64,000 bases of DNA from Chitinophagaceae bacterium (GTDB lineage: Bacteria; Bacteroidota; Bacteroidia; Chitinophagales; Chitinophagaceae). The notes under the pieces are model-generated. The model saw only the letters and a program-made list of their open reading frames with translations. It searched no databases and had not been told where the DNA came from. Every line of letters begins with the position of its first letter. Position 1 is the stretch's first letter. This document shows positions 1 to 9,096 of the stretch, piece after piece. A program made the position numbers and the translations under genes. The stretch is taken from contig SCVJ01000021.1 of assembly GCA_004322425.1 (NCBI GenBank), positions 22,597-86,596 on the forward strand, given 5' to 3'.

Positions 1-760
1 TTAATATTTTTAATTTTTTCTCACCAAGTTCGCTAAATGCTCCAGGAAAAGGAGACAATCCACGAACTAAATTATGGATTTCAATAGCAGATTTTGAAAA
101 ATCAATTTTACAATTTTCCGTAAAAATTTTAGGAGCATTTCGTAAATCAGATTTAGTCTTGCTTTCAGTTTGTGGTTTTTCATTCAGTGTTCCATCAATT
201 AATTCTCGAACAGTTTTAAGTAATACACGAGCTCCAATTTCTTTCATTTTATCATGCACTTCTCCTGCAGTTTCATTTTTATGAATTGGAAATCGTTCTT
301 GCAATAAAATATTTCCTGTGTCAATTTCGTGTTTCAATTTAAAAGTGGTAACTCCCGTTTCTGATTCGCCATTTATAATCGCCCAATTAATAGGTGCTGC
401 TCCGCGATACTGTGGTAGCAAGGATCCGTGAAGATTAATGGTTCCCATGTGAGGCATATTCCAAACTACTTCCGGCAACATTCGAAAAGCTACAACAATT
501 TGTAAATCTGCTTGAAGCGATTTTAATTCTTCTAAAAATTCAATACTCTTTAATTTTTCAGGCTGAAGAATTTTTAGTTGGTGCAGTACTGCATATTTTT
601 TTACGGCTGATTCCGATAGTTTCATTCCTCTTCCTGCAGGTTGATCAGGAGATGTTACAACAGCAACAATTTGACAGCCTGCTGATAGCAAAGCATCAAG
701 CGATGCAACTGCAAATTCAGGAGTTCCCATAAAAACAATACGAAGATTTTGAAATATCAT
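1..760 (-). CDS. fmt: Methionyl-tRNA formyltransferase (partial, C-terminus outside window)
   Basis: Formylates Met-tRNAfMet with 10-formyl-THF for translation initiation in the cytoplasm. The reverse-strand frame opens with MIFQNLRIVFMGTPEFAV, the usual N-terminal strand and loop of the formyl transferase fold. It carries the HGSLLP signature and a downstream PINWAIINGE segment that fits the THF-binding core. About 253 codons are present and the frame is still open at position 1, so the C-terminal domain lies to the left. Some 25 nt separate it from the namZ stop on the same strand. Start chosen at the first ATG, just before the conserved core. The initiator tRNA that is its substrate is also in this window (14863-14934). 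Confidence 0.93.
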   Translation of the reverse strand, partial: MIFQNLRIVFMGTPEFAVASLDALLSAGCQIVAVVTSPDQPAGRGMKLSESAVKKYAVLHQLKILQPEKLKSIEFLEELKSLQADLQIVVAFRMLPEVVWNMPHMGTINLHGSLLPQYRGAAPINWAIINGESETGVTTFKLKHEIDTGNILLQERFPIHKNETAGEVHDKMKEIGARVLLKTVRELIDGTLNEKPQTESKTKSDLRNAPKIFTENCKIDFSKSAIEIHNLVRGLSPFPGAFSELGEKKLKIL

Positions 761-785
761 GCTTTAGTTTTTCAAACTTATTTTA

Positions 786-2057
786 CTAGTCTGGATAAAT
801 TAGATATTTTTTCCTTATTATTTTAAATTTACGTAGTTCAGGATTCCAACTTTCTCTTATCTTTTTTTCAGAAGTTCCATTTTTAATTTGTTGCCATAAA
901 AGATTATTCCCTGCTAGTTTTGTAAAAAACGACTCTTCCATTTTTCCTGATTTTGGAAGAATAAAAAATTTGTCTTTTTCTGGAAATTTTTTGTAAGCAC
1001 TCAATAACCATTTCAGCTGAATTTTGGAATTAACTTCCTTCAGTACTTCATTCGGTGTTCCGCTCAAATCCCAGCCGTAGCATATCTTTCCATAATGTTT
1101 AGAGTTTTTTGCTCCTTCATTTGGGTTGGGTGTAAAAGAAAATAAATGATTGGGAAGTGAAGGGTGTCCAAAAATTTGAAATGGCTTATTCGTCCCTCTT
1201 CCTTCACTTAAAACTGTACCTTCAAAAAGGCATGTTGATGGATATAAATAAATGGATTGAATTATTGGAAGATTTGGTGAGGGCTTTACTGGTAATTCAT
1301 ATTTACTTTTATGAGAATAATTGTTGCAAGGAATAATAAACAGGGTAAAACGGTTGTACAAAGATTCGAGTTCGTTATTAGAAAAAGCTTTATTCAATAT
1401 TCTTGGTAAAGTGTTTTGTGTTTTTATGTTTAACCAACCTTCTTGTAAAATCATTGAAGCGTATTCTGCAATTGACATTCCGTAAACAATCGGAATTGGT
1501 TGCATTCCAACAAATGACTTGAATTGTTTGTCGAGGACGGGACCTTCAACATAATGTCCATTTGGATTGGGACGATCGAGAATAATTAAAGGTTTTTCAA
1601 ATTCAATGGCCGCTTCCATCAATTCTTGAAGCGATGATATAAATGTATAAAATCGAACACCTACATCTTGAATATCAAAAATTAAAATGTCAATATCTTT
1701 TAAATCATCTCGCGAAGGTTTTCTTTTGCTTCCATAAAGTGAAATAACTTGAATGCCTGTTTTTTCATCTATAAAATTTCCTACTTTCTCTCCAGCATCT
1801 GCTGTTCCTCTAAAACCATGTTCGGGACCAAATATTGCTTTTATTTTAATTCCTAATTTAAGTAGAGTATCTACTAAATGACTATTTCCAACTCTTGAAG
1901 TTTGGTTAGCAAAAATGCCCACCTGTTTATTTTGAAGCAAGGGAAGATAGATAGTAGTTCTATCGGCTCCGGTAGAAATTTGTTGAGCCAACGCATTGAA
2001 CATGAAGATGCTCGAACAAACAAATACAATCAGTAATATTTTAAATGAAGCTTTCAT
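786..2057 (-). CDS. namZ: DUF1343 / NamZ-type exo-beta-N-acetylmuramidase
   Basis: A secreted protein of 423 aa with an N-terminal signal peptide (KILLIVFVCSSIFMFNALAQ). Family markers include GIFANQTSRVG, the FGPEHGFRG loop near residue 78, FDIQDVGVRFYT, and DRPNPNG near residue 160. These are typical of DUF1343 proteins, some of which are exo-beta-N-acetylmuramidases (GH171) that release terminal MurNAc from peptidoglycan fragments. It is probably periplasmic and used in cell-wall recycling. The gene lies directly upstream of fmt on the same strand and diverges from the FKBP gene. Family assignment is strong; the exact substrate is inferred. Confidence 0.88.
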   Translation of the reverse strand: MKASFKILLIVFVCSSIFMFNALAQQISTGADRTTIYLPLLQNKQVGIFANQTSRVGNSHLVDTLLKLGIKIKAIFGPEHGFRGTADAGEKVGNFIDEKTGIQVISLYGSKRKPSRDDLKDIDILIFDIQDVGVRFYTFISSLQELMEAAIEFEKPLIILDRPNPNGHYVEGPVLDKQFKSFVGMQPIPIVYGMSIAEYASMILQEGWLNIKTQNTLPRILNKAFSNNELESLYNRFTLFIIPCNNYSHKSKYELPVKPSPNLPIIQSIYLYPSTCLFEGTVLSEGRGTNKPFQIFGHPSLPNHLFSFTPNPNEGAKNSKHYGKICYGWDLSGTPNEVLKEVNSKIQLKWLLSAYKKFPEKDKFFILPKSGKMEESFFTKLAGNNLLWQQIKNGTSEKKIRESWNPELRKFKIIRKKYLIYPD

Positions 2058-2159
2058 TTTTCAAATTTCAGTAAAAAAATGATTCATAATGATAATTTTA
2101 AAAAACATTCGAAACTTTATTTTAACTTGCGCGCCATTTTAAACACTAAATTTTGTAAC

Positions 2160-2618
2160 GTGCAACAAGTAAAAAAGGGAGACACAATTCGAGTTCATTA
2201 TCATGGACGGTTAACGACTGGCGAAACATTTGATTCTTCGGAAGGAAGACAACCTTTGGAATTTAAGGTTGGATCTGGAATGGTTATTAAGGGTTTTGAT
2301 GAGGGTGTGACAGATATGCAAATTGGCGAAAAGAAAACTATTCATATTCCCGCACTTGAAGCTTATGGTGCTGTGAATGAAGAAATGATCATGGATTTTC
2401 CTAAAGACAGATTTCCTACCGATATGAAAATTGAATTGGGAATGCAATTGATGATGAATAATGGATCAGGGCAACAGATTCCGGTTAAAATTATTGAAAT
2501 AAAGGAAGATGCAGTTATCCTCGATGCCAATCATCATTTAGCAGGTAAGGATTTGATTTTCGATTTAGACTTAGTTGAAATTGTAAAATCTAAGTCTTCA
2601 ATTATTACTGAGTTTTAA
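2160..2618 (+). CDS. FKBP-type peptidyl-prolyl cis-trans isomerase (SlyD/SlpA-like)
   Basis: Catalyses Xaa-Pro cis-trans isomerisation. The FKBP domain runs from VKKGDTIRVHYHGRL through TFDSSEG, FKVGSGMVIKGFDEGV and GEKKTIHIPALEAYG, followed by an insert-in-flap region of the SlyD type; NHHLAGKDLIFDLDLVEI is the usual C-terminal strand. I place the start at a GTG (152 aa), because the domain begins immediately after it and a promoter-like TAAATTTTG ends 4 nt upstream. The same frame also opens at ATG 2079, which would add 27 unconserved residues without an obvious signal peptide. The start is therefore uncertain; the family is not. Confidence 0.85.
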   Translation: MQQVKKGDTIRVHYHGRLTTGETFDSSEGRQPLEFKVGSGMVIKGFDEGVTDMQIGEKKTIHIPALEAYGAVNEEMIMDFPKDRFPTDMKIELGMQLMMNNGSGQQIPVKIIEIKEDAVILDANHHLAGKDLIFDLDLVEIVKSKSSIITEF

Positions 2619-2634
2619 TTTTTTGGAAAAGATG

Positions 2635-3180
2635 CTATTTTTTGTTTAGCCACCAACCCAACCATATTCCGCAAAGACTCCAAGCAACAATCGCATCAAT
2701 AAAATTTGAAGTAGCATCGGGTGTTTCAAACCATATATGTTGTGAATATGGAATGAATAAGTAACCTGCAATGCCAATCAATACTACACTTAATGCAGTT
2801 ATAGAACAGGTAGCGTTTGCTTGTTTCATTACAACCCAACAAACAAAAAGTGCTGCAATAATTGAGGTTATTAATCCACGAAGTATATTGTTTGTCATAT
2901 CCGTAGTATACGCACTATGATAACTTACAACTGCCCATGGCTTCCCTTGTAAATCTTGTTGGGCTTTTTCCATTTCTTCGGCCGTAGCATTTTCATCTGC
3001 TCTTGGAATACTATATTGTCCGGTAGAAGTAAACTGGCTACTTAGGAATTGTATTATACTATCTTGATTGTTCGCCTTTTGATATTCGACTTTGTGTAAT
3101 GGAAGTGCTGTCCAAGAAATGGTTTGCCAAATAAAAATGAGCAGCCCACCAACAAATCCTCCAAGTAATAATTTTTTCAT
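2635..3180 (-). CDS. Hypothetical inner-membrane protein
   Basis: 181 aa with four likely membrane segments: one at the N-terminus (LLLGGFVGGLLIFIWQTISW), then a soluble loop of about 75 residues, then three near residues 101-118, 125-145 and 160-178. The loop contains HKVEY, YSIPRADENA and GKPWAVVSYHSAY. I do not recognise a named domain. It converges with the FKBP gene (16 nt apart) and diverges from pepT. Similar short four-helix proteins are found as orphan genes in Bacteroidota, but no function follows from the sequence or the neighbours. Confidence 0.7.
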   Translation of the reverse strand: MKKLLLGGFVGGLLIFIWQTISWTALPLHKVEYQKANNQDSIIQFLSSQFTSTGQYSIPRADENATAEEMEKAQQDLQGKPWAVVSYHSAYTTDMTNNILRGLITSIIAALFVCWVVMKQANATCSITALSVVLIGIAGYLFIPYSQHIWFETPDATSNFIDAIVAWSLCGIWLGWWLNKK

Positions 3181-3284
3181 AACCGGTTGTTTTGATTTAG
3201 GTGTAAAAGGTAAAAATATTTATTCGATGTACAATCAAAATTTCAAAATAAATTGTTGTAAATTGAATCCCTTTAAAAATTGAA

Positions 3285-4532
3285 ATGATTAAAAATTATC
3301 AACATACGGCTGCAGAAAAATTTTTACGCTATGTACAAATTGATACGCAAAGCAATCCGCAGTCCACATCGTTTCCTTCTACAGAAAATCAAAAAGAATT
3401 TAGCCGGTTATTGGTAAAAGAGTTAAAGCAAATGGGAGTGAAGGATGCTGCAAAAGATGAATGGGGATATGTGTATGCAACGATTCCGGGCAATTCTGAA
3501 AAAAAAGTGCCAGTAATTTGCTTTTGTGCTCATTTGGATACAGCTCCGGATTGTAGTGGTAAGGATGTTTTTCCTCTTGTACATCATAACTACAACGGCC
3601 AAGAGATAGTATTGCCAGATGATAAAACACAGATTTTAAGAAAAAGTGATTTTCCGTATTTGGAAACGCAGATCGGAAACGATATCATTACGGCATCTGG
3701 CAAAACTTTATTGGGTTCCGATGACAAGGCTGGGATTGCCGAAATAATGGATCTTGCAAATTTTTTACAATTCAATAAAAGCATTAAGCATGGTGATATA
3801 AAAATTCTTTTTACTCCTGATGAGGAAGTGGGAAGAGGAACAGAAAAAATTGATTTGAAAAAATTAGGAGCTGATTTTTGTTACACTTTAGACGGAGGTG
3901 ATGCAGGCAGTTTGGAGGATGAGACATTTAGCGCAGATAGCGTGCAGGTTATCATCAATGGTGTTATTACTCATCCCGGAACAGCAAAAGGGAAATTAGT
4001 AAATGCTTTGAAGATAGCTGGTGAAATTTTAGCAGCACTTCCCAAAAATCGACTTTCGCCCGAAACAACCGAAGGACGATCGGGGTTTATTCATCCAACT
4101 CACGTTTCGGGAAATGCGGAAAAATGTACACTTGAATTTTTGATTCGCGATTTTGAAAAAGCAGGTTTGAAAAAAAAGGAAGATTATTTACGTACTCAGA
4201 TTGAAGAGCTGATGAGAATTTATCCAAAAGCATCTTTTGAATTTCATGTTACTGAGCAATATAGAAATATGAAAGAAGTGTTGGATGAATATCCTCAACT
4301 GATTGCGTATGCAAAAGAAGCCATTGAAAGAGCAGGATTGAAAGTAAAAATGGAAAGTATCCGCGGAGGAACCGACGGAAGTCGCTTGTCATTTATGGGA
4401 TTGCCTTGTCCCAATTTATTTGCAGGAGAACAAGCTATTCATTCAAAATTGGAGTTTATAAGTATTCAGGATATGAATAAAGCTGTGGAAACAATGGTTC
4501 ATTTAGTTCAAATTTGGGAAGAAAAATCATAA
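3285..4532 (+). CDS. pepT: Peptidase T (tripeptide aminopeptidase, M20B)
   Basis: Cytosolic dizinc aminopeptidase that removes the N-terminal residue from tripeptides. The 415 aa match the family length. Metal-site residues are visible in order: H83 and D85 in CAHLDTAP, D146/D147 in LGSDDKAG (bridging Asp), E180-E181 in FTPDEEVGRG (catalytic Glu and ligand), D203 in TLDGGDAG, and a C-terminal His in EQAIHSKLEF. RGGTDGSRLS is the usual substrate-binding segment. The start is an ATG directly before the conserved N-terminus. Confidence 0.95.
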   Translation: MIKNYQHTAAEKFLRYVQIDTQSNPQSTSFPSTENQKEFSRLLVKELKQMGVKDAAKDEWGYVYATIPGNSEKKVPVICFCAHLDTAPDCSGKDVFPLVHHNYNGQEIVLPDDKTQILRKSDFPYLETQIGNDIITASGKTLLGSDDKAGIAEIMDLANFLQFNKSIKHGDIKILFTPDEEVGRGTEKIDLKKLGADFCYTLDGGDAGSLEDETFSADSVQVIINGVITHPGTAKGKLVNALKIAGEILAALPKNRLSPETTEGRSGFIHPTHVSGNAEKCTLEFLIRDFEKAGLKKKEDYLRTQIEELMRIYPKASFEFHVTEQYRNMKEVLDEYPQLIAYAKEAIERAGLKVKMESIRGGTDGSRLSFMGLPCPNLFAGEQAIHSKLEFISIQDMNKAVETMVHLVQIWEEKS

Positions 4533-4570
4533 ACATTTAGTTGTAATTTCGTGTTCTAAAATAAAAATGT

Positions 4571-5506
4571 ATGCTCGAAATTATTTCAAAATATTTGTGG
4601 TTGATAATTGCCATGGCTATTGTATTAAGTTCTTTTTTTAGTATTAATCAAGGATTTATTGGTGTGATTACGATGTTTGGTAAATATCGCCGTATTGTTC
4701 GACCGGGATTGAACATGAAAATTCCCTTTTTGGAAGCGATTTACCGAAAGGTTTCTATTCAGAATCGTTCTGTGGAATTAGAGTTTCAGGCTGTTACAGC
4801 CGATCAAGCCAATGTGTATTTCAAAAGTATGTTATTGTACTCTGTTCAAAATGCAGAAGAAGAAACGATAAAAAAAGTTGCCTTTAAATTTATTGCCGAT
4901 AAAGATTTAATGCAGGGAATGATTCGCACCATTGAAGGGAATATTCGTTCGTTTGTAGCAACCAAAAAGCAAGCCGAAATTCTGGGGTTACGAAAAGAAA
5001 TTGTGGAATATGTAAAAGGAGAAGTCGATCATACCTTGGAAGGCTGGGGCTATCATTTGCAAGATTTGCAAATCAACGATATTACATTTGATAAATTAAT
5101 TCTCGATTCGATGAGTAGAGTGGTAGCGAGCTTTAACTTAAAAGCCGCTGCTGAAAATGAAGGGCAAGCTTTATTGATTACGAAAACAAAATCTGCTGAA
5201 GCAGATGGAAACGCTACTAAAATTTCAGCCGAAGCCGAAAAAGAAGCAGCAAGATTGAGGGGACAAGGAGTTGCTTTATTTAGAATGGAAGTAGCGCAAG
5301 GTATGTCGGATGCAGCAGAACAAATGAAGCAAGCCAACTTAGATACCAATGTAATTTTATTTAGCATGTGGACAGAAGCGATTAAAAATTTTGCTGAATA
5401 TGGTAAAGGAAATGTTATCTTTTTAGATGGTAGTGCCGATGGGATGGAAAAAACAATGAAACAAATTCAAGCAATGATGGTAAAACAAAGCGGTAAAACC
5501 GAGTAA
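4571..5506 (+). CDS. SPFH/Band 7 (stomatin-like) membrane protein
   Basis: 311 aa with one N-terminal membrane anchor (residues 8-28) followed by a Band 7/PHB domain: INQGFIGVITMFGKYRRIVRPGLNMKIPF, then the QNRSVELEF strand and a long helical region rich in Ala/Glu (AEADGNATKISAEAEKEAARL) typical of the oligomerising coiled coil. Such proteins form membrane microdomain scaffolds and often control proteases or channels. The gene follows pepT by 38 nt and ends just before a strong terminator. No NfeD partner is seen. The precise role is unknown. Confidence 0.87.
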   Translation: MLEIISKYLWLIIAMAIVLSSFFSINQGFIGVITMFGKYRRIVRPGLNMKIPFLEAIYRKVSIQNRSVELEFQAVTADQANVYFKSMLLYSVQNAEEETIKKVAFKFIADKDLMQGMIRTIEGNIRSFVATKKQAEILGLRKEIVEYVKGEVDHTLEGWGYHLQDLQINDITFDKLILDSMSRVVASFNLKAAAENEGQALLITKTKSAEADGNATKISAEAEKEAARLRGQGVALFRMEVAQGMSDAAEQMKQANLDTNVILFSMWTEAIKNFAEYGKGNVIFLDGSADGMEKTMKQIQAMMVKQSGKTE

Positions 5507-5530
5507 GCGAATTGAGAAAGTCTTTAAAAA

Positions 5531-5560
5531 ATATGCCGCTTTTTTAGCGGCATATTTTTT
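5531..5560 (+). terminator. Intrinsic terminator after the SPFH gene
   Basis: A perfect 9-bp inverted repeat (ATATGCCGC / GCGGCATAT) with a 7-nt loop, followed by TTTTT. It lies 25 nt after the SPFH stop codon. Confidence 0.85.
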
Positions 5561-5638
5561 AGGAGAAAAAGTTGAAAATATTTTCTTTTAAAACGATTTC
5601 TGTTTATTACATTTACTTTTACTTTAAAGAAAAATTGT

Positions 5639-6349
5639 ATGATTTATTTTTTGCAAATAATAGACACTGTTTCGAATACCGCAACTTCTCTGAATTCGGC
5701 CGTTACGCAAGCCGATGGAAATGGCGATGGAAGCATTAGTTTAGGAGAGTTGCTTGGAATGGGAGGATGGTTGATGTATCCGTTATTGATTTTATTACTA
5801 TTGGCTATTTTCTTTTTTGTGGAGCGTTGGTTGTCCATTCGAAAAGCTGGACGAATTGACGAGAATTTCATGAACATCATTCGCGATCACATTATTAACG
5901 GTAATGTAGTAGCCGCTAAAACATTTGCAAAGAATACAAATAATCCCGTTGCAAGAATTATTAATAAAGGAATTCAACGCATTGGAAAACCGATTGATAT
6001 TATTGAAGACAGTATGGAAAACGTGGGGCGATTGGAAATGTATAATCTGGAAAAAAATCTTTCGGTACTATCTCTTGTTTATGGCATAGCCCCAATGATG
6101 GGTTTTTTAGGAACTATCATTGGTATGTTACAATTATTTTACCATATCAATGCAACAGGAGAATTTACGCCAGCCGCTATTGCAGGAGGAATTTATACAA
6201 AAATGATTACCTCTGCAGCGGGATTAATGATTGGATTAATGGCTTATGTGGGCTATAATTTTTTAACAGCTCAAATTAATAAAGTAACCAATAAAATGGA
6301 AGCTGCAGCATCTGAATTTATGGATGTTTTGCAGGAGCCAACAAAATAA
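5639..6349 (+). CDS. MotA/TolQ/ExbB-family proton channel protein with an N-terminal EF-hand loop
   Basis: 236 aa. Three membrane segments (about 43-65, 140-162 and 180-205) carry the ExbB/TolQ core, including GIAPMMGFLGTIIGM in the second and TSAAGLMIGLMAYVGYNFL in the third. ExbB partners with ExbD and TonB to energise outer-membrane receptors with the proton gradient. Here no exbD follows: the next gene, the Deg protease, converges from the other side. Residues 26-37 (DGNGDGSISLGE) fit the 12-residue EF-hand calcium loop exactly and should lie outside the cytoplasm in ExbB topology. The start is the ATG after a TA-rich leader. Confidence 0.88.
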   Translation: MIYFLQIIDTVSNTATSLNSAVTQADGNGDGSISLGELLGMGGWLMYPLLILLLLAIFFFVERWLSIRKAGRIDENFMNIIRDHIINGNVVAAKTFAKNTNNPVARIINKGIQRIGKPIDIIEDSMENVGRLEMYNLEKNLSVLSLVYGIAPMMGFLGTIIGMLQLFYHINATGEFTPAAIAGGIYTKMITSAAGLMIGLMAYVGYNFLTAQINKVTNKMEAAASEFMDVLQEPTK

Positions 6350-6358
6350 TTTATTTAT

Positions 6359-7900
6359 TTACTCATTCAAATTTAACGGGTAAGCATAAGTGCCTTCATA
6401 GCCAATATAAATTCCTTCCAAGCGAACTGTACCATAAACGTTAGTCAACAATTTGCTTAACTCTTCTACAGAAATAATTCTGCGGCCGTTAACACCTGTA
6501 ATTACAAAGCCATCTTCCATTCTTGTTTTACTCAATCGTCCACCTTGTTGAATTGTTTTCACTAAAACTCCGCCTTCTAAATTAGAAGCTGTTGCTTTTG
6601 TTTTTGATAGATTTTCTAATGTGGCTCCCAACTTTTCTCCAATATTATTCGCTGCTAATTCGGTTTTTTTACCAGGCGAATCTTTTAAAGTAACAGTCGT
6701 TACCACTTCTTTTCCATTTCTAAAATAAGTAACCGGAATTTTATCACCGGGTTTAAATTGTGCTATTTGGCCGCTCATTTCCAATCCGCTGGCAACAGGA
6801 TTGCTGTTTATTTTCAAAATTACATCACCTCTTTTAATGCCGGCTTCGTTGGCTGCACCGTCTGTTGGAGTACTTTCTACAAAAACACCTTGCTTGTCCG
6901 TAACACCGGCTTTGGTAACGGCTTTTTGATTTTCTTCTTCTATGGGAATAAAAGTTATTCCTAAATAACCTCTTTTTACATCGCCAAACTGGATTAAATC
7001 GTTGACAATTTTTTTGGCAATATTTACCGGAATAGCAAAGGAATAGCCGGCATAAGTTCCATTGGGAGCTAAAATAGCCGAGTTGATTCCTATCAATTCA
7101 CCTGTAACATTTACCAATGCACCGCCACTGTTTCCCTGATTTACAGCAGCATCGGTTTGAATGAAAGATTCAACAGCTGAAACTTTGTTATCATCGGGGC
7201 TGGTGGGCGACATTTGTCTTTCGTTAATTCCAATAGTTCTTCCTTTTGCACTTACAATACCTGCAGTCACTGTAGTTTCTAGCGTTAATGGATAACCAAT
7301 GGCAAGTACCCATTGTCCCAATTTTACATTATCAGAATTTCCGTAAAGGAGATAAGGTAATTCTGTCGCGTCAATTTTTAAAACGGCTAAATCGCTACTC
7401 GGATCTTTACCAATTAATCTTGCTTTGAAAATTTTTTTATTATGAAGAGTTACTGTAATTTCTTCTGCAATGCCACCTTTTTGATCACTTATAACATGAT
7501 TATTGGTAACAATATAACCATCATCACTAATTAAAACGCCACTGCCTGATGCGCGCTGTTCCGGCATTACTTGCGGCCCAAACTCAAAAAAAGGATCAAA
7601 TAAATCATCAAAAAATCCATTCCCCCTTTGGCGGTTGGGTAATCCGTTAGAAATTTTTTGTGCTGAAATTTTTGTTTTAATATGCACAACTGCTTGAACT
7701 GAAGTTTGTGATGCTTGGGTAAAATCAATCGAAGTATTTGCAGACTTACCATCAAAAAAGCCAGCATAGTTGGCTGGGATTTTTCCATTGGACTGAATGT
7801 TAACTAGCGGTTTTTGAATGTAGGAAGTATAAAGCCAAACACTTGCAATAGCTGTTGTAGAACTTATTGCTGTAATTAGTAAAATTTGTTTCAGTTTCAT
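6359..7900 (-). CDS. HtrA/Deg-family periplasmic serine protease
   Basis: 513 aa with an N-terminal signal anchor (QILLITAISSTTAIASVWLY), a trypsin-like domain and two PDZ domains. The catalytic triad is H135 (VTNNHV), D170 (SSDLAVLKID) and S258 (QGNSGGALV). PDZ1 begins around RGYLGITF and PDZ2 near the C-terminus (GGVLVKTIQQGG...GFVITGVNGRRI). Deg proteases degrade or refold damaged envelope proteins under stress. An FFDDLFDPFFEFG segment sits in the LA loop, as in many Bacteroidota homologues. It is monocistronic, converging with the ExbB-like gene 9 nt away. Confidence 0.95.
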   Translation of the reverse strand: MKLKQILLITAISSTTAIASVWLYTSYIQKPLVNIQSNGKIPANYAGFFDGKSANTSIDFTQASQTSVQAVVHIKTKISAQKISNGLPNRQRGNGFFDDLFDPFFEFGPQVMPEQRASGSGVLISDDGYIVTNNHVISDQKGGIAEEITVTLHNKKIFKARLIGKDPSSDLAVLKIDATELPYLLYGNSDNVKLGQWVLAIGYPLTLETTVTAGIVSAKGRTIGINERQMSPTSPDDNKVSAVESFIQTDAAVNQGNSGGALVNVTGELIGINSAILAPNGTYAGYSFAIPVNIAKKIVNDLIQFGDVKRGYLGITFIPIEEENQKAVTKAGVTDKQGVFVESTPTDGAANEAGIKRGDVILKINSNPVASGLEMSGQIAQFKPGDKIPVTYFRNGKEVVTTVTLKDSPGKKTELAANNIGEKLGATLENLSKTKATASNLEGGVLVKTIQQGGRLSKTRMEDGFVITGVNGRRIISVEELSKLLTNVYGTVRLEGIYIGYEGTYAYPLNLNE

Positions 7901-8046
7901 ATTGTCAAAATATTTGATAAATGTGAATCACAAAATAACGAAGTAATTTTTAAATTAATTGCTGACCAATTAGTTTAACAAATTATTTAAACATTTTACT
8001 CTTTAAGATAAAAAGAGGGCATGAGTAGTGATCGGAAAGTGAACTA

Positions 8047-9039
8047 TCAAAGAGTAGTTAAAAATTGTAAAACATCAACTCCGTCGGCGTAATCGTTAAT
8101 AGTTGGGCATTGTGCTTCTCCAAAGGGCAGATATTTTTTCCCAATTATACACTGCAGTTCAGATTTACTTTTTATACTTTTCAATGGATCTTCATTAGTA
8201 TTATAGTATTCGTAATTTAATTGAGCTGCAGGAGAAAAGTTGGTAGTATTTTCTACCAAAAGAATAGAGCCATTTGTCATATAAAATTTGCTGTTCAGAA
8301 TTTGGATAGCAAGATTGTAATCGTAGTTGTTCTTGTATTTATGATGATCACTAAAATGTCCGTACTTTTTAAACGCAGTCAATATGGGAATGAAGTCATA
8401 GTTTTCGGGAACAAGCAGTTTGGTTACATTCCTGCATCCAAGCCCAAAATAAAGATGAACATCATCTGCTAGTTTTTCTAATTCTTCAATTGATTCATCT
8501 CCCGAAATTATAGCGACTGATGTTTTGTTGCTTCGGAAAATATGAGGATATTTTCCGAAATAATATTCAAAGTATTGAGAAGCACTATTGCCACCTGTAG
8601 CAATATAGGCGTCACAGTTTTTTAGCATCTCCTGAAATTGAATCACCATTTCTAATTCTTGAAATTGATTCGTCATCCAATTTACAAGATGCTTTATTAG
8701 CACTTCATCTTTCGAAGATGTTTTTATTTTAGCAGAATGACCAGATATGAATACAGAAAGAAAATCATAAAATCCTACTAAGGGAATATTGCCCGCCATA
8801 ATTATTCCCACCGATTTTGAATTTATGGGTTTTCTAGAAACTCCCTGAGTCCATTTTTCTAGAATATCTTTTTGCAAAAACTGGGACACAATATTTTTTA
8901 TCGATAAATCAATAAATTCTGATGCAAACCAGCTGTTCTTAATAGTTGCTTCGCGTTTAGCTGTTTCAAGATTTTCATCCTTTGAAAGCATATATTCTCC
9001 CAGGGATACCATCAATTCAATTCGTTGTTGTAAATTCAT
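8047..9039 (-). CDS. LuxC-like acyl-CoA reductase (acyl-CoA to aldehyde)
   Basis: 330 aa of the LuxC acyl-CoA reductase family (ALDH-like fold). Visible markers are VGIIMAGNIPLVGFYDFLSVFISGH (Rossmann region, 77-101), IATGGNSASQYFEYYFGKYPHIFR and the putative catalytic C202 in GLGCRNVTKL. The Bacteroidota version is often encoded back to back with a dicluster ferredoxin, as here (57 nt apart, divergent). The family reduces fatty acyl-CoA or a related thioester to an aldehyde with NADPH. The true physiological substrate in this phylum is not known to me; the ferredoxin pairing suggests a redox link but may only be shared regulation. Confidence 0.87.
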   Translation of the reverse strand: MNLQQRIELMVSLGEYMLSKDENLETAKREATIKNSWFASEFIDLSIKNIVSQFLQKDILEKWTQGVSRKPINSKSVGIIMAGNIPLVGFYDFLSVFISGHSAKIKTSSKDEVLIKHLVNWMTNQFQELEMVIQFQEMLKNCDAYIATGGNSASQYFEYYFGKYPHIFRSNKTSVAIISGDESIEELEKLADDVHLYFGLGCRNVTKLLVPENYDFIPILTAFKKYGHFSDHHKYKNNYDYNLAIQILNSKFYMTNGSILLVENTTNFSPAAQLNYEYYNTNEDPLKSIKSKSELQCIIGKKYLPFGEAQCPTINDYADGVDVLQFLTTL

Positions 9040-9057
9040 CGAGGTAATTTATATTTG
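9027..9057 (+). promoter_or_regulatory. Bacteroidota-type promoter for the ferredoxin gene
   Basis: TATATTTG at 9050-9057 is an exact TAnnTTTG -7 box. GTTG at 9027-9030 lies 19 nt upstream and resembles the -33 TTTG. Transcription would start near 9063, about 33 nt before the ferredoxin ATG. Confidence 0.55.
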
Positions 9058-9062
9058 TACTG

Positions 9063-9070
9063 CAAAAATA
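9063..9070 (-). promoter_or_regulatory. -7 box for the acyl-CoA reductase gene
   Basis: On the minus strand this reads TATTTTTG (TAnnTTTG). It lies 23 nt before the reductase ATG and immediately beside the divergent ferredoxin promoter. No clear -33 element is seen. Confidence 0.4.
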
Positions 9071-9096
9071 ATTAGCAAACATTTAATAATACACTT

